Assembly: GCA_943357025.1 (NCBI GenBank) | Contig: CALRGA010000005.1 | Span: 1 to 37,970 of the forward strand | Length of the DNA stretch: 37,970 nucleotides | Origin: Candidatus Uhrbacteria bacterium RIFOXYB12_FULL_58_10 | GTDB taxonomy: Bacteria; Patescibacteriota; Patescibacteriia; UBA9934; GWF2-40-263 | Direction: 5' to 3' | Shown: one piece after another, positions 31,702 through 37,970 of the stretch | Layout: the number at the start of each line of letters is the position of its first letter | Position numbering within the stretch: position 1 is the first letter of the stretch | The notes under the pieces: generated by a model | What the model was told of the DNA's origin: nothing | Seen by the model: the letters and a program-made list of their open reading frames with translations, nothing else | Database searches by the model: none | Translations under genes and position numbers: made by a program

Positions 31702-31824
31702 AAAACCGTTTAATTTCGCGATCTGCTGGTTTGCCGCTCCGCTCCCTCCCTCACCGTATATTCGTATACGCCTCGGTCGGGTGCTCGCGGCGCACCAACA
31801 TCTCATCAAAATTAAACAGTTTTT
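31701..31824. repeat. Long imperfect hairpin between tRNA-Leu and tRNA-Met
   Basis: Outer 16-base arms (31701-31716 and 31809-31824) differ at one position. Inside, GCTGGTTTGCCGC faces GCGGCGCACCAAC, and the tip is CGTATA-TTCG-TATACG (31755-31770), a UUCG-capped perfect stem. The whole 124-base spacer can fold as one arm. It could be a small inserted repeat or an RNA-processing structure. Confidence 0.55.
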
Positions 31825-31880
31825 GTCCCACCGAACGCTTGTCAGAAAACGTCGTGTCTGGTATCATCCTGGCACATCGA

Positions 31881-31957
31881 GGCTGGGTAGCTCAGTCGGT
31901 TAGAGCGAGGGACTCATAAGCCCTAGGTCGGCGGTTCGATTCCGCCCCCAGCTACCA
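31881..31957 (+). tRNA. tRNA-Met (CAU), probably elongator
   Basis: 77 bases with encoded CCA. Acceptor GGCTGGG with CCCAGCT (G1-T72 wobble), D arm GCTC...GAGC, anticodon loop CTCATAA, T arm GGCGG-TTCGATT-CCGCC. The lowest anticodon-stem pair next to the loop is an A-G mismatch. CAU may also be tRNA-Ile2 after lysidine modification; the G1-U72 pair and GCTACCA end resemble elongator Met. Confidence 0.88.
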
Positions 31958-32007
31958 AAGCTGATTCAGACTGATCGCTCGCGGCGTGCGCCTTTACGGA
32001 CGCAGGC

Positions 32008-32084
32008 CGCGGGGTAGAGCAGCCAGGCAGCTCGCCAGGCTCATAACCTGGAGGTCGTCGGTTCAAATCCGACCCCCGCAACCA
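32008..32084 (+). tRNA. Initiator tRNA-fMet (CAU)
   Basis: 77 bases with encoded CCA. The first base C (32008) faces A72 (32080), the unpaired C1-A72 that marks bacterial initiators, and the D stem has A11-T24. Anticodon stem CCAGG with CCTGG gives A29-T41, G30-C40, G31-C39, so the usual three G-C pairs are reduced to two. Loop CTCATAA, T arm GTCGG-TTCAAAT-CCGAC. Confidence 0.95.
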
Positions 32085-32115
32085 AAAGGATTCGTCGCTC
32101 GCGACGGATCTTTTT
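32085..32115 (+). terminator. Terminator of the tRNA cluster
   Basis: GATTCGTCGC (32089-32098) pairs with GCGACGGATC (32101-32110) with one T-G wobble, flanked by four A upstream and five T downstream. Confidence 0.88.
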
Positions 32116-32130
32116 GTTTGTCGTTTCGTT

Positions 32131-32139
32131 TGGTATACT
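32131..32139 (+). promoter_or_regulatory. Extended -10 promoter of parAB
   Basis: TG-G-TATACT (-10 at 32134-32139) ends 11 bases before ATG 32151, predicting a leader of about five bases. No clear -35. Confidence 0.65.
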
Positions 32140-32150
32140 ACCCACGTTCT

Positions 32151-32924
32151 ATGGCACACATCGTATCGGTGGTAAATCAAAAAGGCGGCGTGGGGAAGAC
32201 CACGACGACGTTGAATTTGGCCGCGTATTTGGCGGAGCAGGGGAAGTTCGTTTTGGTGATTGATTTGGATCCGCAGGCGAACGCGACGTCCGGATTAGGA
32301 ATCGCGCACGCGGATCTGGAGCATGGAATCTACGAGGGGATCATCGGGCAGAAGGCGATGCGGGACGTGGTGATGACCACGGCGCACGAGGGATTGAAGA
32401 TCATCCCGGCGACGCAGGCGCTTTCCGGCGCTTCGGTCGAGCTCGTGAACATGGAGGAGCGCGAGCACTTTCTACGGAAGGCGCTTTTGGAGATCCGCAA
32501 CGACTACGATTACATTCTCATCGACAATCCTCCGACCCTCGGCCTTTTGACGATCAACGGCCTCGTGGCGTCCGACTCCGTGCTCATCCCGGTCCAGGCA
32601 GAATATTTCGCGCTCGAGGGGCTCGGCCAGCTGATGAACACGGTGAACCTGATCAAGGAGAACCTGAAGCCCGAGCTGAACGTGATGGGCGCGGTGATTA
32701 CGATGTTCGACGCGCGCACCCGTCTGTCGCAGGAAGTGCTCGAGGAACTGTACCGCTACTTTCCGGACAAGATTTTTCGCTCGGTCATCCCTCGCTCGGT
32801 TCGCCTCGCGGAAGCGCCGTCGTTCGGCAAGACGATCCTCGGATACGACCCGTCGTCGAAGGCGGCGAAGGCGTATGAGCGGCTGGCACGCGAATTCATT
32901 CTGCGCGAAGACGGAAACGTATGA
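32151..32924 (+). CDS. parA: Chromosome partitioning ATPase ParA (Soj)
   Basis: Deviant Walker-A ATPase of 257 residues that moves ParB-bound origins. KGGVGKTT (11-18) is the deviant P-loop with the signature Lys at its start; DLDPQANATSGLG is Walker A' and ILIDNPPTLG Walker B. The C-terminal IPRSVRLAEAPSFGKTI is typical of chromosomal ParA. The open frame runs upstream through the tRNA, but MAHIVSVVNQKGGVGKT at tctATG is the family start. The TGA overlaps the parB ATG. In many bacteria these genes lie near the replication origin; no DnaA-box cluster is seen here. Confidence 0.96.
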   Translation: MAHIVSVVNQKGGVGKTTTTLNLAAYLAEQGKFVLVIDLDPQANATSGLGIAHADLEHGIYEGIIGQKAMRDVVMTTAHEGLKIIPATQALSGASVELVNMEEREHFLRKALLEIRNDYDYILIDNPPTLGLLTINGLVASDSVLIPVQAEYFALEGLGQLMNTVNLIKENLKPELNVMGAVITMFDARTRLSQEVLEELYRYFPDKIFRSVIPRSVRLAEAPSFGKTILGYDPSSKAAKAYERLAREFILREDGNV

Positions 32925-33796
32925 TGATGAAACCTGCGCTCGGCCGCGGTCTCGGATCGCTCATCCCAAACGCCCCGGCTCCGCGCACAATGACGGAGCA
33001 GATCATCCCTTCGGCACGACGGGAAATCTTGGACGTCCCGCTCGACCAGATCGTACCGAACCCGCGCCAGCCTCGATCACATTTTTCGCCGGCCGAGCTT
33101 GAGGACCTTATCGCCAGCATCAAGGAGCACGGCGTGATGCAGCCCGTGACCGTCACCAAAGTCGCGAACGGCTACGAGCTGATCGCGGGAGAACGGCGGT
33201 TCCGCGCATCCTCGGCGCTCGGGCTCGCGACGATCCCCGCGATTGTCCGTGAGGCGAGCGAGCAGCAGAAGCTTGAGCTTGCGCTCATTGAGAACATCCA
33301 GCGCCAGGACCTGAACGCCGTCGAGGAAGCGATCGCATATCGCGCGCTCATCGACGAGTTCAACCTCACCCAGGAGGTCGTTGCCGCGCGCGTGGGCAAA
33401 AGCCGCAGCAACGTGGCAAACATCCTGCGCCTGCTCGATTTGCCCGACGACGTGCTCGACGCGCTGCGCGACGGCAAACTGACGAAGTCGCACGCGAGGA
33501 CATTGCTCGCCGAGGCCGATCCCGTTCGTCGCCGGTCGCTGTTCCAGCAGATGCTCAACGGCGGCATGACCGTCCGCGAGATGGAAGAGCGCGTGGGCCT
33601 CGGGTCAAAAGGAAAGAAGGTCGACGGCGTGCGCGCGACGAAGGATCCGAATGTCGCGGCGCATGAGAACCGTCTTCGCGAGATCTTCGGCACGAAGGTC
33701 GAGATCGCCGAGAAGGGCGGGAAGGGGACGGTCGCGATCAGCTTCTATTCGAAAGAGGAGCTCCTCGAGCTCCTCGGCCGCCTGTCCGACGTCTAG
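32921..33796 (+). CDS. parB: Chromosome partitioning protein ParB
   Basis: CTP-dependent DNA clamp that binds parS, 291 residues. The C-terminal ParA-contact peptide is normally N-terminal and here reads ALGRGLGSLIP. The CTPase domain has PRQPRSHFSPAELEDL, GERRFRA and ENIQRQDLN; the helix-turn-helix follows with LTQEVVAARVGKSRSNVAN. It overlaps parA by ATGA. Its stop TAG shares the tetranucleotide CTAG with the stop of the opposing rel gene. No parS consensus was seen in the window. Confidence 0.96.
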   Translation: MMMKPALGRGLGSLIPNAPAPRTMTEQIIPSARREILDVPLDQIVPNPRQPRSHFSPAELEDLIASIKEHGVMQPVTVTKVANGYELIAGERRFRASSALGLATIPAIVREASEQQKLELALIENIQRQDLNAVEEAIAYRALIDEFNLTQEVVAARVGKSRSNVANILRLLDLPDDVLDALRDGKLTKSHARTLLAEADPVRRRSLFQQMLNGGMTVREMEERVGLGSKGKKVDGVRATKDPNVAAHENRLREIFGTKVEIAEKGGKGTVAISFYSKEELLELLGRLSDV

Positions 33797-35277
33797 GCTT
33801 TTCTTGAAATCATCCCCCGCAGCCAGCCGGACACGGTCGATTTGGCCGCGTCCTTTATTTTTGATCTCGCGTGATGCGTCTTTACGAACTTGATCCAGTC
33901 GGGGTTCGGGCCGCGGCGGTTCTTGTCAGTGACAATCTCGACCACGTCGTTCGAGCGCAGCGCAGTGTCGAGGTTGCGCATGGTGCCGTTGATGCGCGCG
34001 GCCGAGCATTTGTTTCCGAGCTCGGTGTGGATCGCGTACGCGAAATCGACGGGCGTGGCGTTTTCAGGGAGGTCGATGACGTCGCCGTTCGGCGTAAAGA
34101 CGAAGATGCGGTCCTTGAACACGTCGATCTTCATGATCTCAAGCTGCTCCATGAAGTCCTTCTTTCCCGCCAGCTCCTTCTGGATCTTGGCGAGCTCCTC
34201 CATCCAGTACAGGTTCTTGAGCGGCGACATTCCGGCCTCCTTGTAGCGCCAGTGCGCGGCCACGCCGAACTCGGCAAGCTCGTGCATCTCCTGCGTGCGG
34301 ATCTGGAACTCGACGATCTCGCCGTCGTCGGTGAACACCGTCGTGTGGAGGCTCTGGTAGCCGTTCGGCTTCGGCTGGGCGAGGTAGTCCTTGATGCGTC
34401 CCGGCATCGGCGCGAACTTTTGGTGAAGGATTCCGAGCACGCCGTAGCATTCTTCCACGTCCCTCACGATGACGCGGATGGCAATGAGGTCGTAAACCTT
34501 CGACAGGTCGTCGTCGTACTTTCCAAGCTTCTTATACAGGCTGTACAGGCGTTTGACGCGCCCGTGGACCGCGGCGTCCGCGACGCTGAACTCGACGAGG
34601 TACTTCTCGGTCTGATCGATGATGCGCGAGACGTATGCCCCTTTTTCGCGGACCTTTGCCGTTATCATGTCGCGCACGCGCTCGAAGTCGCGCGGAAAGA
34701 GGTACTCGAAGCACAGGTCCTCGATCTCTCCCTTGAACTCGCTCATGCCGAGGCGCCCGGCGATCGGGGCGTAGATCTCGAGCGACTCGCGCGCGATGCG
34801 CTCCTGCTTGTGCTTGGGCTGGGCGTAGAGCGTCTTCAGATTGTGCAGACGGTCGGCGAACTTGATGAAAACCACGCGCACGTCGCTGGCCATCGCCAAA
34901 AACATCTTGCGCATGTTTTCCGCGTACCGGTCGGCTCCGGAATACTTAACCTTCTTCAGCTTCGTCAGCGAGTCCACGAGCGACGCGATGTCGTCGCCGA
35001 ACTCCGCGGCAACCTGCTCGAGCGTGATGTCCGAGTCCTCCACGACGTCGTGCAGGAGCCCGGCGGCGACCACGTTCAGGTTCGATCCCATCTCCGCCAG
35101 CTTGTACGCAACCGCGAGCGGATGAACGATGTACGGGTCGCCGGTGAGTCGGATGATGTCCTTGTGCGCTCCCTCGGCCATCTCGTACGCGCGCGAAATC
35201 AGCCCGAGGTCCGGGTTCTCATAGGACGACGCGATCAGCCGCGTCAGCTCGTCGTAGGTCCGCGCATTCTCAGGCAT
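33793..35277 (-). CDS. rel: (p)ppGpp synthetase/hydrolase of the Rel/SpoT family, short form
   Basis: Makes and degrades the alarmone (p)ppGpp, 494 residues. The hydrolase domain keeps H52 (YIVHP), H76-D77 (LLHDVVED) and KFADRLHN. The synthetase domain keeps YDLIAIRVIV, GRIKDYLAQPKPNGYQSLHT and VEFQIRT. A TGS domain follows (DIFVFTPNGDVIDLP). The protein ends soon after it, near LRGMISRKA, so the zinc-finger and ACT domains that sense the ribosome in ordinary Rel (about 720 residues) are missing. The frame is open far upstream antisense to topA; the -10 box and a terminator fix the start at 35277, which has A at -1. Confidence 0.92.
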   Translation of the reverse strand: MPENARTYDELTRLIASSYENPDLGLISRAYEMAEGAHKDIIRLTGDPYIVHPLAVAYKLAEMGSNLNVVAAGLLHDVVEDSDITLEQVAAEFGDDIASLVDSLTKLKKVKYSGADRYAENMRKMFLAMASDVRVVFIKFADRLHNLKTLYAQPKHKQERIARESLEIYAPIAGRLGMSEFKGEIEDLCFEYLFPRDFERVRDMITAKVREKGAYVSRIIDQTEKYLVEFSVADAAVHGRVKRLYSLYKKLGKYDDDLSKVYDLIAIRVIVRDVEECYGVLGILHQKFAPMPGRIKDYLAQPKPNGYQSLHTTVFTDDGEIVEFQIRTQEMHELAEFGVAAHWRYKEAGMSPLKNLYWMEELAKIQKELAGKKDFMEQLEIMKIDVFKDRIFVFTPNGDVIDLPENATPVDFAYAIHTELGNKCSAARINGTMRNLDTALRSNDVVEIVTDKNRRGPNPDWIKFVKTHHARSKIKDAAKSTVSGWLRGMISRKA

Positions 35278-35286
35278 TGCTCCAGG

Positions 35287-35292
35287 ATAGTA
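35287..35292 (-). promoter_or_regulatory. -10 box of rel, leaderless
   Basis: TACTAT on the minus strand, preceded by TG, ends nine bases before the start codon. No good -35 is seen. Confidence 0.5.
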
Positions 35293-35307
35293 CAGAACGC
35301 CGAAAAT

Positions 35308-35333
35308 GAAAAGAACCCGATCGGGTTCTTTTC
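35308..35333 (-). terminator. Terminator of topA
   Basis: A perfect 26-base palindrome with GAAAAGAACC arms, four bases after the topA stop. A T run follows the arm on the minus strand; it could also work on the plus strand. It separates topA from the rel promoter. Confidence 0.9.
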
Positions 35334-35336
35334 TCG

Positions 35337-37619
35337 CTACGTTTTGGACTTTTTCTTCGGGAAGACGCGCGGCGGCGACGTTCGTTTCTTTTCGAGCATG
35401 GCGAGCGCGACGTCGAGCGTGATTTCCATCGGGTCCAGTTTTTTCGGGACGGAAACGTTCGTGGTTCCGTCCGTCAGGTACGGGCCGAAGCGTCCGTTGC
35501 GGACCACGACAGGATTGCCGTCGGGTCCCGCGCCGAGGTCGGCCATCGGGGCCATCTGCTTTGCCTTGAGCGCCTCCTTGTTGGCGAGCACGAACCGGGC
35601 GTCCGTCTCCGAGATCGTGCCGGGGTGATAGTCCGCGGGAATCGACGCGGTGAGCGTCTCGGTCTTGAGATACGGGCCGAACCGCCCGAGGTGCGCGACG
35701 ATCTCCTCGCCCGCCTCGGTCTTTCCGACGACGCGCGGCATCTCGAACAGCGGGAGAATTTCCTCCATCGTCACCGTGTCGATGTTCGCGCCCTTCGGCA
35801 GCGACGCGCTCTTCGGCTTCGGAACCTTGGCCTTTTTGTCCTCCGCGGTCCACTCGCCGAGCTGGGCGAACGGGCCGAAGCGTCCGGAGCGGACGATGAC
35901 GGATTTCCCGGTCTTCGGGTCGTTCCCGAGAATCCGCTCCTTCATGATGTCCTCGCGCGACACGCCGACCACCTTTTCCTCGATGAGCGAGTGGAACGGC
36001 CCGTAGAACGCCTCGAGCGTGGGAACCCATTCGACGGTGCCCTCCGCGATCTCGTCGAGCGTGTTTTCCATCGTGGCGGTAAACGTGAAGTCGACGACGT
36101 TCGGGAAGTGCTCGACGAGGACGTCGTTCACGATCATGCCCGTGTCGGTGGGGAACAGCTTCTTGTTGTCGTCGCGCTCGACGTACTGCCGCGCCTCGAT
36201 CGTGGCGATCGTCGGAGCATACGTGGACGGTCGGCCGATGCCGAACTCTTCCATGGCCTTCACGAGCGTGGCGTCGGAGTACCGCGCGGTCGGCTCGGTG
36301 AAGTGTTGGGTGGGGACGACGGACGTGACGTCCACGGCGTTGCCGACGGCGAGCGCCGGGAGGATTTTTTCCTGCGACGCGTGATACACCTTCATGAATC
36401 CGTCGAACTTCACCATGCTGCCGTTGGCACGGAAGGAATGCTTCGCGGCGTCGAGGTCGACGGCCGTGCGCTCGACCTTCGCGGGAGGGAGCTGGGAGCC
36501 GACGGTGCGGCGCCAGATGAGGTCGTACAGCTTCCACATGCCGGACTCGAGCGTTCCCTTGAGCTCTTCCGGGGTCGCGGTGACGACGGTCGGGCGGATG
36601 GCCTCGTGCGCCTCTTGCGCGCCCTTCGCCTTGGTGGCGTATTTCTTTGCGCCGACCGCGTAGTCCTTTCCGAACTCGGAGGAAATGTACGCCTGCGTCT
36701 CGTCGAGGAACGCGTTCGCGAGGTTCACGGAGTCGGTACGCATGTAGGTGATGCGTCCCGTCTCGTACAGCTTCTGCGCCAGAACCATCGTCTGCTTCGC
36801 GCCGAACCCGAGCCGCCCGTTCGCCTCGATCTGCAGGGAAGAGGTGGTAAACGGCGTCGGCGGGTTCTTTGAGACTTCCTTCGTCTCGATCTTCGTCACC
36901 TCGAATTTCTGCCCGGACAGCGTCGCCACGATCTTCGCGGCCTCGTCGCCCGTCTTGATATCAAGCTTGTCGACCTTCTTCCCGTCGATCGAAAACAGCG
37001 CGCCCGGGAAGGCGATTCCGTCCTTTATAAACTCTCCGTCGATCGTCCAATACTCGTCGATCTTGAACGCGAGGCGCTCTCGTTCGCGCTCGACGACGAG
37101 GCGCAGCGCGACGGACTGCACGCGCCCGGCGGACAGGCCGCGGCGCACCTTGGCCCAGAGGAACGGCGACAGCTCGTAGCCGACGAGACGATCCAGAATG
37201 CGCCGCGTCTGCTGCGCATTCACCAGGTTCATGTCGATCGTCCGCGGCGCCGAAAGCGCGTGCTCGATGGCCGTCTTCGTGATCTCGTGAAACGTAATCC
37301 GCTTCGCCGTCTCCGGGTCGAGCCCAAGCGTCTCGGCGATGTGCCACGCGATGGCCTCTCCTTCTCGGTCTTCGTCGGTCGCGAGGATGATGTCGGTCAT
37401 CCCTTTCGCGGCCGCCTTCAGTTCCTTTACGTGATCCTTCGCCTTGTCCGGGACTACGTATGTGGGAGCGAAATGATTTTTTACGTCGACGCCCGTCTTG
37501 CTCGCCGGCAGGTCGCGGATGTGTCCGAAAGAGGACAGGACCTTAAAGTCCTTCCCCAGAAACTTCGTAATCGTTTTCGCTTTCGTCGGAGACTCGACGA
37601 TGACAAGTGTATGTGGCAT
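35337..37619 (-). CDS. topA: DNA topoisomerase I
   Basis: Type IA topoisomerase that relaxes negative supercoils, about 760 residues. The Toprim domain has TLVIVESPTKAKTI and TDEDREGEAIAWH; the active-site Tyr lies in GRITYMRTDSVNL. The C-terminal third has at least three repeats ending GRFGPY/F (RSGRFGPF, HLGRFGPYL, RNGRFGPYL), without zinc cysteines, and a Lys-rich tail. The frame is open to a TTG at 37655, but that TTG is the -35 box TTGACA, so MPHTLVIVESPTK at 37619 is the start. Confidence 0.96.
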   Translation of the reverse strand: MPHTLVIVESPTKAKTITKFLGKDFKVLSSFGHIRDLPASKTGVDVKNHFAPTYVVPDKAKDHVKELKAAAKGMTDIILATDEDREGEAIAWHIAETLGLDPETAKRITFHEITKTAIEHALSAPRTIDMNLVNAQQTRRILDRLVGYELSPFLWAKVRRGLSAGRVQSVALRLVVERERERLAFKIDEYWTIDGEFIKDGIAFPGALFSIDGKKVDKLDIKTGDEAAKIVATLSGQKFEVTKIETKEVSKNPPTPFTTSSLQIEANGRLGFGAKQTMVLAQKLYETGRITYMRTDSVNLANAFLDETQAYISSEFGKDYAVGAKKYATKAKGAQEAHEAIRPTVVTATPEELKGTLESGMWKLYDLIWRRTVGSQLPPAKVERTAVDLDAAKHSFRANGSMVKFDGFMKVYHASQEKILPALAVGNAVDVTSVVPTQHFTEPTARYSDATLVKAMEEFGIGRPSTYAPTIATIEARQYVERDDNKKLFPTDTGMIVNDVLVEHFPNVVDFTFTATMENTLDEIAEGTVEWVPTLEAFYGPFHSLIEEKVVGVSREDIMKERILGNDPKTGKSVIVRSGRFGPFAQLGEWTAEDKKAKVPKPKSASLPKGANIDTVTMEEILPLFEMPRVVGKTEAGEEIVAHLGRFGPYLKTETLTASIPADYHPGTISETDARFVLANKEALKAKQMAPMADLGAGPDGNPVVVRNGRFGPYLTDGTTNVSVPKKLDPMEITLDVALAMLEKKRTSPPRVFPKKKSKT

Positions 37620-37626
37620 GCGAAAG

Positions 37627-37655
37627 ATAATGCCGTGGATTGACGGTTTTGTCAA
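37627..37655 (-). promoter_or_regulatory. Sigma-70-type promoter of topA, leaderless
   Basis: On the minus strand a perfect TTGACA (37655-37650), 17-base spacer, CATTAT (37632-37627), then seven bases to the ATG. Transcription would start on or next to the start codon. Confidence 0.72.
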
Positions 37656-37666
37656 AAAATGATAAG
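37640..37666 (+). promoter_or_regulatory. Possible promoter of the last gene
   Basis: TTGACG (37640-37645) and GATAAG (37661-37666) are 15 bases apart, a short spacing; the pair overlaps the topA promoter on the other strand. It would give a leader of about 18 bases that includes the Shine-Dalgarno of the next gene. Confidence 0.35.
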
Positions 37667-37691
37667 AAGTCGGTGCTCATAGGGGAGCCTC

Positions 37692-37970
37692 ATGGCGATC
37701 GTGATCAAGGGCGTGCCGACGCCCGGTTGGTATGTTCCCACTGGTCTGTCTGCTTCCAAAATGGTCCCGCATCTCTGGACCGGCATTGCACGGTTCCGAT
37801 TTCGACGCGTCGAGGGTTTCGTCATCTCGATACACAAGTTCGACGGAGGGCCGCGCATCCACTCCGAGTGGAAATCCGCGACGATGATCCGCGGGCTGCT
37901 GTCTCGCGTCCAGGCCGTATACGAGCACACCGCCGCGCTCCCCGATGTCTGGCGCGACCAGGACATTCGC
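37692..37970 (+). CDS. Unknown protein, N-terminal part (cut by window edge)
   Basis: An open frame of 93 codons runs from ATG 37692 to the edge with no stop. It is likely a gene: it has AGGGGAG four bases before the ATG, strongly G/C third positions and no overlap with the divergent topA. It begins MAIVIKGVPTPGWYVPTG and continues with FVISIHKFDGGPRIHSEW and a helical segment (MIRGLLSRVQAVYEHTAAL). I do not recognise a family. Like the other genes with a clear Shine-Dalgarno here, it lacks T at -1. Confidence 0.7.
   Translation, partial: MAIVIKGVPTPGWYVPTGLSASKMVPHLWTGIARFRFRRVEGFVISIHKFDGGPRIHSEWKSATMIRGLLSRVQAVYEHTAALPDVWRDQDIR

Noticed and set aside
31522-31919. Short open frames across the tRNA-Leu and tRNA-Met genes
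   Set aside because: They overlap clear tRNA genes and have no protein features.
31881-31957. tRNA-Ile2 (CAU, lysidine) instead of tRNA-Met
   Set aside because: Not excluded, but the G1-U72 pair, the GCTACCA end and the overall sequence resemble elongator tRNA-Met more closely.
32921-33796. A parS site near parAB
   Set aside because: I looked for TGTTTCACGTGAAACA-like palindromes around parAB and in the gaps and saw none.
35278-36537. A 420-codon upstream extension of rel on the minus strand
   Set aside because: It overlaps topA in another frame of the same strand; the topA terminator and the rel -10 box lie between, and homology begins only at MPENARTYDEL.
33871-36872. Long plus-strand frames (585 and 415 codons) opposite rel and topA
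   Set aside because: Both are antisense shadows of conserved genes; no family resemblance.

Overview
The window is a GC-rich bacterial chromosome segment that looks like a member of the Candidate Phyla Radiation (Patescibacteria), probably on the Parcubacteria side; the finer rank is a guess. The reasons are: a complete S10/spc ribosomal protein cluster with no gene for uL30 between rpsE and rplO, a zinc-type S14, an exported protein domain (6727-7698) that I associate with CPR genomes, and very compact gene packing. I recognise no phage, CRISPR array, insertion sequence or resistance gene. The segment is core genome with small structured repeats inserted between or inside genes.

Layout. 1-2776: end of rpsL, then rpsG and fusA (str operon), closed by a terminator shared with an opposing membrane-anchored methyltransferase. 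2801-9147: accessory and little-known genes: the methyltransferase, a hexosamine/aminoglycoside-type kinase, a TrpF-like protein, a class III aminotransferase, an exported acidic protein, a membrane protein and a small acidic protein, with a candidate small RNA at about 5221-5398. 9196-21120: tuf with a hairpin-rich leader, rpsJ, a structured 288-base gap, then rplC-D-W-B, rpsS, rplV, rpsC, rplP, rpmC, rpsQ, rplN-X-E, rpsZ, rpsH, rplF-R, rpsE, rplO and secY. 21231-23835: adk, map, ruvX, recO. 23888-30418: asnS, aspS, scpA, scpB, a D-Ala-D-Ala carboxypeptidase, a small membrane export protein and a glycosyltransferase, most of them overlapping by four bases. 30419-31043: no gene; it holds two inverted copies of a two-hairpin element around a small palindrome. 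31044-32150: a membrane protein on the minus strand and three tRNA genes (Leu-CAA, Met-CAU, initiator Met). 32151-37619: parA and parB facing a short Rel enzyme and topA. A gene of unknown function starts at 37692 and runs off the right edge.

The genes serve translation (ribosome, both elongation factors, two aminoacyl-tRNA synthetases, tRNAs, N-terminal Met removal), secretion (SecY), chromosome handling (ScpAB, ParAB, TopA, RecO, RuvX), envelope work (carboxypeptidase, glycosyltransferase) and alarmone control (Rel).

The strongest unexplained signals are: (1) 42 of 48 start codons have T at position -1 and nearly all of these lack a Shine-Dalgarno sequence, while the few genes with a clear Shine-Dalgarno lack the T; (2) in eight transcription units the -10 box ends only 7-13 bases before the start codon, predicting leaderless or near-leaderless mRNAs; (3) the paired two-hairpin elements at 30449-30986 keep perfect or near-perfect stems although the stem sequences differ between copies, while parts of the loops are conserved; (4) structured leaders precede rpsG, tuf and rplC. 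All counts were made by eye.
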